Positions 7,018 to 11,423 of a stretch of 11,423 nucleotides of DNA are shown piece after piece (the first letter of the stretch is position 1; each line of letters starts with the position of its first letter). The notes under the pieces were generated by a model. That model was given only the letters and a program-made list of their open reading frames with translations. It was not told the origin of the DNA and did not search any database. The stretch lies in contig JAGXIA010000016.1 of the NCBI GenBank assembly GCA_024635885.1, positions 1 to 11,423 on the forward strand, written 5' to 3'. Source of the DNA: Helicobacteraceae bacterium (GTDB lineage Bacteria > Campylobacterota > Campylobacteria > Campylobacterales > Sulfurimonadaceae). A program made the translations under genes and the position numbers.

Positions 7018-7998
7018 CTAAAACTTTGCTGTAGATGATGATTTAACAAGTTTTTGTATCTCATCAAGGTTATCAGATTTTGTTATGCCCCATGGTGGAA
7101 CAATCTTACCTTTAGTAAACATTCTTAGTGCTACGGGTATATGTTTAACAATTCCTAGACCTTCAGAATATAAAACCAATCCACCTTCGTCAAGCACACC
7201 ATTTTTAAGAATTGAGTGTTTAAAGCCAACAGCATGACGTGTAGCAACATTTGAAGTTGCAACTCCCTCTGTAAACAGCATTTGGTGAAGTTTAGTAATC
7301 TTATCTATAGGATTAACATCTTTTGGACAAGCTTCTTGGCATTCAAAACATTTCACACAATCCCAAATACCCTGTTTCTCTTCATTCAACTCTACAAGTC
7401 TTTGAGTATGTGCATCATCACGCACATCTGCTTCGAAACGGTAAGCCTTTGCAAATGCAGCAGGACCAAAGAAATCTTCATTTATTTCAATAACCGGACA
7501 AGCATAGTGACAAGCTCCACATTGAATACATAAGTCGGCTTCTAGTAATTCTTCAGCTTCTTCTGGTGTTACTAAATGCTCATGCTCAGGATGCTCTTGA
7601 ACGTCAGAGATAAGGTATGGGTGGATAGCGTCATGCTTCGCCCAAAAATCTCCCTTATCAATTATTAAATCTTTTACAGCTCTTTTAATGCTTAATGGTT
7701 CAATAGTCAATTCATGTCCGAAAAGCTCTATCATGTCGTTCATACGCTCTTTACAAGCTAGTGTTGCACGGCCATTTACTTTAATTGCACATGTTCCACA
7801 GATACCGTGACGACAACTGCGGCGGTATGAAAAACTACCATCGTTGTCCCATTTAATTCTATTTAAAATATCTAGAACAACTTCTTCGGAAGTTACTTCC
7901 ATACTATAATCTTCGTAATACGGAAGATAGTCTTCATCAGCATTAAAACGAAATACTTTGAAGTTTACTTTTTGTGTAGTAATTTTGTGTGTACTCAT
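7018..7998 (-). CDS. sdhB: succinate dehydrogenase/fumarate reductase iron-sulfur subunit (type E)
   Basis: The electron-wire subunit linking the SdhA flavin to SdhE. Residues 1-110 form the plant-type ferredoxin domain with [2Fe-2S] ligands C62, C67, C70 and C82. The second domain has C157-x2-C160-x2-C163-x3-C167-P for a [4Fe-4S] cluster. It then has C214-x2-C217-x2-C220-x3-C224-P, also a complete four-cysteine set. Ordinary SdhB/FrdB lack one of these cysteines and hold [3Fe-4S] there; the extra cysteine has been noted in archaeal type-E enzymes. At 326 residues it is longer than the roughly 240 of E. coli SdhB/FrdB, with extra sequence between the domains and at the C-terminus. A strong AGGAG lies before the ATG, 17 bases after the sdhA stop. 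Confidence 0.95.
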   Translation of the reverse strand: MSTHKITTQKVNFKVFRFNADEDYLPYYEDYSMEVTSEEVVLDILNRIKWDNDGSFSYRRSCRHGICGTCAIKVNGRATLACKERMNDMIELFGHELTIEPLSIKRAVKDLIIDKGDFWAKHDAIHPYLISDVQEHPEHEHLVTPEEAEELLEADLCIQCGACHYACPVIEINEDFFGPAAFAKAYRFEADVRDDAHTQRLVELNEEKQGIWDCVKCFECQEACPKDVNPIDKITKLHQMLFTEGVATSNVATRHAVGFKHSILKNGVLDEGGLVLYSEGLGIVKHIPVALRMFTKGKIVPPWGITKSDNLDEIQKLVKSSSTAKF

Positions 7999-8015
7999 AA
8001 GTTCTCCTTCCTTTT

Positions 8016-9728
8016 CTAGTATGTTCTAGCTTTAAGCTCATGTTTGCCAAGAACAACATCCATGTAATCAAGCGTAATATCGCCATTCTTATCCATATAA
8101 GCCATTGTATGCTTTAAGAAATTTTCATCATCACGAGTATCAAAATCTTCTCTAAAGTGTGCACCACGACTTTCATTTCTAGCAACCGCACTCTCTACAA
8201 TAAATGCAGAATAGTCAAGCATATGACCAAATTCTATAGCTTCTTGCAGTTCAGTGTTGAATACTTTTGATTTATCTTTTATACGGATATCTTTAAAACG
8301 TTTATGCAGTTCTTTAATTTTAGCAATTGCTATGTCTAGAGTATCTTTTGTTCTAAATGCACCTGCATTGTCGGACATGCATTGTTGCAGTTCTTCTCTT
8401 AGAGCTGGAATAGTTTCATCACCATTATTGCTAAGAATCCAATTTATTTCATCTAATGCAGTTTTTGCATCTTCTTGCGTAGCTGGGCGAAGTTCGATAT
8501 TATCAATCTCTGAAACCATTGTTTTACCAACGAAACGACCAAAAAGTAAAGCTTCTAAAACTGAGTTTGCACCAAGACGGTTAGCCCCATGAACAGAAAC
8601 ACATGAACACTCACCTGCAGCGTAAAAACCTTCAATGAATTCTGTATTGTTTTTACGAACATTTCCGGCAATATTTACTGGTATACCACCCATAGAGTAA
8701 TGAGCAGTTGCAGAGATTAGAATTGGTTCTTTTATCATGTCAAGACCGAGAAAAGTGATAGCTAAATCACGAAGCTCTGGAAGTCTTTCCATAATTAAGT
8801 CTTTACCGAGGTGTGTAACATCTATATAAACTGCATCTTTTCTTGGGCCGACACCACGACCTTCTCTGATTTCATTGATAATTGCACGAGAAACAACATC
8901 ACGAGAAGCTAACTCCATTGCATTTGGAGCATATTTCTCCATAAATCTTTCACCTAGAGAGTTAAGAAGTTTACCACCTTCACCCCTTGCTGCTTCAGAA
9001 ATTAAAACACCATTTCCTGAAAGACCAGATGGATGAAACTGAACAAATTCCATATCTTCAAGAGGAAGACCATGACGAGCTACTATAGAAAGACCATCTC
9101 CGGTATTTGCATGTGCGTTTGAGTTAATTTTATAACTTCTTGCATACCCGCCAGTTGCAAACATAACTGATTTCGCATTAAAGATTACAGTTTGCATATC
9201 ACGAATGTTAAAGGCAACAATACCGGAAACTTTTCCATCTTTATAGATTAAATCGGCTGCATACCACTCATCCCAGAACTTAACACCTGCACGATGTGCT
9301 TGCTCATATATAGTTTGAAGAAGTGTTAATCCTGTTCTATCTTTGGCATAACATGCACGGGGAGAAGACTGACCTCCAAAAGGGCGTTGAGCAATTTTCC
9401 CATCTGGTGTACGACTAAAAGCAGCACCCATTCTCTCTATCCAACGAATTGTTTCGGGAGCTTTTTGACACATAAATTCAACAGCATCCTGGTCAGCTAA
9501 ATAATCACTTCCCTTTACTGTGTCAAACTCATGTAATTCAACACTATCGTCTTCGCTAAACGCTGCATTAACACCACCTTGTGCCGCACCTGAATGACTT
9601 CTCAACGGGTGAAGCTTTGTGATTACAGCAACTTTTTTCCCTGCATTTTGTAACTCTCTTGCTGCAGCACAGCCTGCTAGACCTGCTCCAACAATAATAG
9701 CATCGTAAGTATAAATCGGAATACTCAT
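8016..9728 (-). CDS. sdhA: succinate dehydrogenase/fumarate reductase flavoprotein subunit (type E)
   Basis: The catalytic subunit interconverting succinate and fumarate. It has the N-terminal FAD-binding fold with GAGLAG (14-19), the RSHSGAAQGG segment with H45 as the likely covalent FAD attachment site, the active-site FVQFHPSGL and AARGEGG motifs, SRDVVSRAI, and the C-terminal HGANRLGANS FAD motif. The 570 residues are standard length. I chose the ATG at 9728 over an in-frame TTG at 9731 because AAGGA at 9735-9739 lies six bases from the ATG but only three from the TTG. No signal peptide or twin-arginine motif precedes the FAD fold, so it is cytoplasmic, unlike MfrA of Wolinella and Campylobacter. 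It heads sdhA-sdhB-sdhE. In an autotroph it may work as fumarate reductase in the reductive TCA cycle; physiological direction cannot be decided from sequence. Confidence 0.95.
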   Translation of the reverse strand: MSIPIYTYDAIIVGAGLAGCAAARELQNAGKKVAVITKLHPLRSHSGAAQGGVNAAFSEDDSVELHEFDTVKGSDYLADQDAVEFMCQKAPETIRWIERMGAAFSRTPDGKIAQRPFGGQSSPRACYAKDRTGLTLLQTIYEQAHRAGVKFWDEWYAADLIYKDGKVSGIVAFNIRDMQTVIFNAKSVMFATGGYARSYKINSNAHANTGDGLSIVARHGLPLEDMEFVQFHPSGLSGNGVLISEAARGEGGKLLNSLGERFMEKYAPNAMELASRDVVSRAIINEIREGRGVGPRKDAVYIDVTHLGKDLIMERLPELRDLAITFLGLDMIKEPILISATAHYSMGGIPVNIAGNVRKNNTEFIEGFYAAGECSCVSVHGANRLGANSVLEALLFGRFVGKTMVSEIDNIELRPATQEDAKTALDEINWILSNNGDETIPALREELQQCMSDNAGAFRTKDTLDIAIAKIKELHKRFKDIRIKDKSKVFNTELQEAIEFGHMLDYSAFIVESAVARNESRGAHFREDFDTRDDENFLKHTMAYMDKNGDITLDYMDVVLGKHELKARTY

Positions 9729-9734
9729 CAACTT

Positions 9735-9739
9735 TCCTT
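9735..9739 (-). promoter_or_regulatory. sdhA ribosome binding site deciding the start
   Basis: AAGGA on the - strand, six bases upstream of ATG 9728-9726 and three bases upstream of the alternative TTG at 9731-9729. The spacing favours the ATG. Confidence 0.7.
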
Positions 9740-9763
9740 ATTAATAGATATAAAATAATGCTG

Positions 9764-9801
9764 ATTGTAGCGTGATAAGCCTTTGTAAGGATTAAAAAAA
9801 A
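9764..9801 (-). promoter_or_regulatory. candidate sdhA promoter
   Basis: On the - strand a TACAAT hexamer (+ strand ATTGTA at 9764-9769) could serve as the -10. A run of eight T (A run at 9794-9801) lies 24 bases upstream. Epsilonproteobacterial sigma-70 promoters commonly pair a -10 with upstream T-rich tracts instead of a -35. Transcription would begin near 9757, giving a leader of about 29 bases. This is a pattern call only; nothing else was recognised in the 138-base gap 9732-9869. Confidence 0.35.
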
Positions 9802-9869
9802 GTTTTCTTTAAATGAAGTTTGAGTTTGTTACTATTTGAGGCACACATAACTAGCCCATAAAGCTATAG

Positions 9870-11075
9870 TTAAAAATGCTTATGTGCTAAGTCTGATAAT
9901 TGTGAAATTTTATTGTAACCGGTTGATTTTGCATACGCCAAAACTTCCTTTGCTTGTCTAATCGCTTCTTCTAGACCAATATGATTGGTTTTGATTGCCA
10001 TTCCTCCGGTTACAGTTATTTGCACAGAGTCTTTGTCTGTACTTTTAAACTTAATTTCAGAAATACTTTGGCGGATTACGTCCATATCTTTAAATAACTG
10101 TTCTTTAGTCGCTCTTGAAAAAACAAGTGTAAATTGATTATAGTCAGTTCTTGCTATTACATCTGTTGCTTGTTCATGTAGAGTCATAGTAAAAGCAATT
10201 TTTTTAAGTATAGCCTGTGTAAAGTCTTGTGGAAATGCCCTGTTAGCTTTGGAAAAATTGTCTACCTCGAAGATTGTAACTGCCGTAAAGTTACTCTCTT
10301 TCATCCCTTTTTTCTCTGCATAAGAATTAATGAGCCCTTTATTGTTGTTTATCTCAGTAACAGGATCAATCATTGTTGGGTTATCGCTAGTAGTCGGCTT
10401 TCTTTTCATTCTCAAAAATATTGCATCAACTTCTTCGGAAAATATTACATAGTCTTTTTTGTTTTGTTCAACTGAATATAAAAATAGTATATCTTTATGT
10501 ATCTGACGCAGTTTTTTTCTATACCAAAAAGTCGTAAATAAAATAATCATAAAAGCAAAGATAGAAGCTTTTTCAAATAGATAGAACTTTTCTCGGTTGT
10601 AAGATATTTCTTTTAACAGTATTTTATCTATTTGATTTATAAGAGTGTAATAAGCTACTTGTAGATTCTTTTTTCTTATGTCTTCATCTTTTTTTTCTTT
10701 CTTATAGTATAGGTTTGCTTTTTCATTAAATGCAGTTGTTAGTGTGCTAAGTGAGTCTAAGTCAGAAAAGTATTCTTCAGAGTTGTTAAGGAGGTATTGG
10801 CCTAAATAATCATATTTATAGATACTTCTTAGTTTTTCTGTCTCATGTAGGAGCTGAGTACTTTTGCCATTGAACTGTATAAGAGCAAGTTCAAGATCCT
10901 CTTTTTGAAGTTTTGTTAGCGTTGTAATAATAGCTTTTTGATTGAGTAAATTATCTATTTTAGAATATGAACTGTTTTGTCCAAATATAATTAAGGCAAC
11001 AAAACCACTGGCCAATGTAGATATTATTAAAAGAGTAATCAAATTATCAAATATCTTTTTTATTGAATGTTTCAT
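9870..11075 (-). CDS. membrane-anchored degenerate GGDEF-domain protein
   Basis: A 401-residue inner-membrane signalling protein. TM1 lies at about 11-32. A helical extracytoplasmic region at 33-168 has no domain I can name; its heptad-like charge pattern suggests a four-helix sensor bundle. TM2 is at 169-185 and is followed by a cytoplasmic linker. A GGDEF domain spans about 236-391. The fold landmarks are present: DPVTEINNNKGL (237-248), FEVDNF (269-274), TVTGGMAI (354-361), and AIRQAKEVLAYAKSTGYNKI (371-390). The signature itself reads DYNQF (311-315) in place of GGDEF, and the first metal aspartate is glutamate (E270). The inhibitory-site RxxD is Q302xxD305. Diguanylate cyclase activity is therefore unlikely; a receptor or protein-interaction role is inferred. 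AGGA eight bases upstream supports the ATG. It is divergent from thiL and separate from sdhA by 141 bases. Confidence 0.88.
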   Translation of the reverse strand: MKHSIKKIFDNLITLLIISTLASGFVALIIFGQNSSYSKIDNLLNQKAIITTLTKLQKEDLELALIQFNGKSTQLLHETEKLRSIYKYDYLGQYLLNNSEEYFSDLDSLSTLTTAFNEKANLYYKKEKKDEDIRKKNLQVAYYTLINQIDKILLKEISYNREKFYLFEKASIFAFMIILFTTFWYRKKLRQIHKDILFLYSVEQNKKDYVIFSEEVDAIFLRMKRKPTTSDNPTMIDPVTEINNNKGLINSYAEKKGMKESNFTAVTIFEVDNFSKANRAFPQDFTQAILKKIAFTMTLHEQATDVIARTDYNQFTLVFSRATKEQLFKDMDVIRQSISEIKFKSTDKDSVQITVTGGMAIKTNHIGLEEAIRQAKEVLAYAKSTGYNKISQLSDLAHKHF

Positions 11076-11092
11076 ATTTATTTTCCTAAAAA

Positions 11093-11101
11093 TGCTATAA
11101 T
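11093..11101 (+). promoter_or_regulatory. extended -10 promoter for thiL
   Basis: TGCTATAAT is a perfect extended -10 (TGnTATAAT). Transcription would start near 11108, giving thiL a leader of about 70 bases. The element sits only 18 bases from the start codon of the divergent GGDEF-like gene, so any -35 contacts fall over that gene's ribosome site and start. Confidence 0.55.
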
Positions 11102-11161
11102 GTGCGTTATTCTATAGCTTCAGTGTTTAATATATACTTAATTTCATTACATACTGCAACC

Positions 11162-11167
11162 AGAAGG
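11162..11167 (+). promoter_or_regulatory. thiL ribosome binding site deciding a TTG start
   Basis: AGAAGG ends ten bases before TTG 11178-11180. A second, closer AAGG (11171-11174) is only three bases away. No ATG or GTG lies in frame between the upstream stop at 11139-11141 and the conserved GDDGA motif, so TTG is the only reasonable start. Confidence 0.6.
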
Positions 11168-11177
11168 CAAAAGGCAC

Positions 11178-11423
11178 TTGAATTTAGAAAATTATTTTAT
11201 ATCACAGTTTGAAAATGTACATATTGGTGATGATGGTGCATTAATCGGAAAAACTGTTTATTCAAAAGATGCTTTTTTTGAGAATGTGCATTTTAAGACT
11301 AAGTGGATGAGTTATTATCAGATAGCTCAAAAAGCTATGGTTATTAATATTTCTGATGCAATTGCCATGAATGCAAAACCAAAATATGCACTTTTAGCTG
11401 TTGCAATGCCGAAGAATATTTCA
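11178..11423 (+). CDS. thiL: thiamine-monophosphate kinase ThiL, 3'-partial, TTG start
   Basis: The first 82 residues of an ATP-dependent kinase that makes thiamine pyrophosphate from thiamine monophosphate, the last step of the bacterial pathway, in the cytoplasm. ThiL belongs to the PurM/HypE/SelD fold. The visible part carries the ordered N-terminal signatures: IGDDGALI (16-23), matching the Mg-binding GDDAA motif, then FFENVHF (33-39) matching the substrate-contacting D-x-x-VEGVHF segment, and VINISDAIAMNAKPKYALLAVAMP (55-78), matching the NxSDxAAMGAxP motif. In SDAIAMNA an Asn stands where Gly is usual. The gene starts at TTG, as no ATG occurs before these motifs, and runs off the right edge. 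It is transcribed away from the GGDEF-like gene. Confidence 0.85.
   Translation, partial: MNLENYFISQFENVHIGDDGALIGKTVYSKDAFFENVHFKTKWMSYYQIAQKAMVINISDAIAMNAKPKYALLAVAMPKNIS

Noticed and set aside
7282..8592. Plus-strand open frames opposite sdhB (7282-7533) and sdhA (8254-8592)
   Set aside because: Both are antisense to strongly conserved coding sequence and their products resemble nothing recognisable.
9794..9801. Run of eight T on the - strand as a terminator of the GGDEF-like gene
   Set aside because: No GC-containing stem precedes it. It fits better as an upstream T-tract of the sdhA promoter.
9844..9886. Imperfect inverted repeat (CACATAA ... TTATGTG, with inner AACTA/TAGTT) spanning the end of the GGDEF-like gene
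   Set aside because: The stem is AT-rich with several bulges and a large loop, and no U-run follows, so I cannot support a terminator call.
1..11423. Mobile elements, prophage genes, CRISPR arrays, toxin-antitoxin or defence systems
   Set aside because: None seen. All eleven genes have housekeeping or signalling character, base composition is even by eye, and no direct repeats or transposase motifs were found.

Overview
The window is AT-rich, densely coding bacterial DNA with eleven genes, two of them cut by the window edges. Gene content points to a Campylobacterota (epsilonproteobacterial) genome, most like Sulfurimonas or a close relative. The pointers are a type-E succinate dehydrogenase/fumarate reductase (sdhABE), a BioV-type short pimeloyl-ACP methyl ester esterase, an mscS-mtaB-ftsH-like gene order that I recall from Helicobacter pylori, and the low GC. 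This assignment is inference from protein character; no search was run.

Left block (1-5217, + strand): five tightly packed genes form a probable operon. They are a 5'-truncated MscS-family channel, mtaB (tRNA methylthiotransferase), an FtsH-like membrane AAA+ protein whose zinc-protease motif is destroyed, bioV (biotin precursor esterase) and mogA (molybdenum cofactor). Junctions are 0 nt, a 14-nt overlap, a 14-nt overlap, and 11 nt. The block ends where the mogA stop codon abuts the stop of the convergent xth gene, inside a perfect 10-bp inverted repeat.

Middle block (5218-9728, - strand): xth (exonuclease III family) lies downstream of sdhA-sdhB-sdhE. A 130-bp gap between sdhE and xth carries two hairpins; the second is followed by six U and looks like the sdh terminator. 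SdhA has no Tat signal, so this enzyme should be cytoplasmic, unlike the periplasmic methylmenaquinol:fumarate reductase (MfrABE) of Wolinella and Campylobacter. SdhB has cysteines for a second [4Fe-4S] cluster where ordinary SdhB/FrdB carry [3Fe-4S]. SdhE has two intact CCG motifs. In an autotroph using the reductive TCA cycle this complex could supply fumarate reduction, but direction cannot be read from sequence.

Right block (9870-11423): a leftward membrane-anchored GGDEF-family protein with a degenerate active site (DYNQF) is divergent from thiL (thiamine-monophosphate kinase). thiL starts at TTG and runs off the window. The 102-bp divergent region carries a consensus extended -10 for thiL.

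I saw no tRNA, rRNA, CRISPR array, insertion sequence or prophage. Most of the window is core housekeeping. The points of interest are two proteins that look like pseudoenzymes (FtsH-like and GGDEF-like), the type-E Sdh, and the overlapping convergent gene ends.
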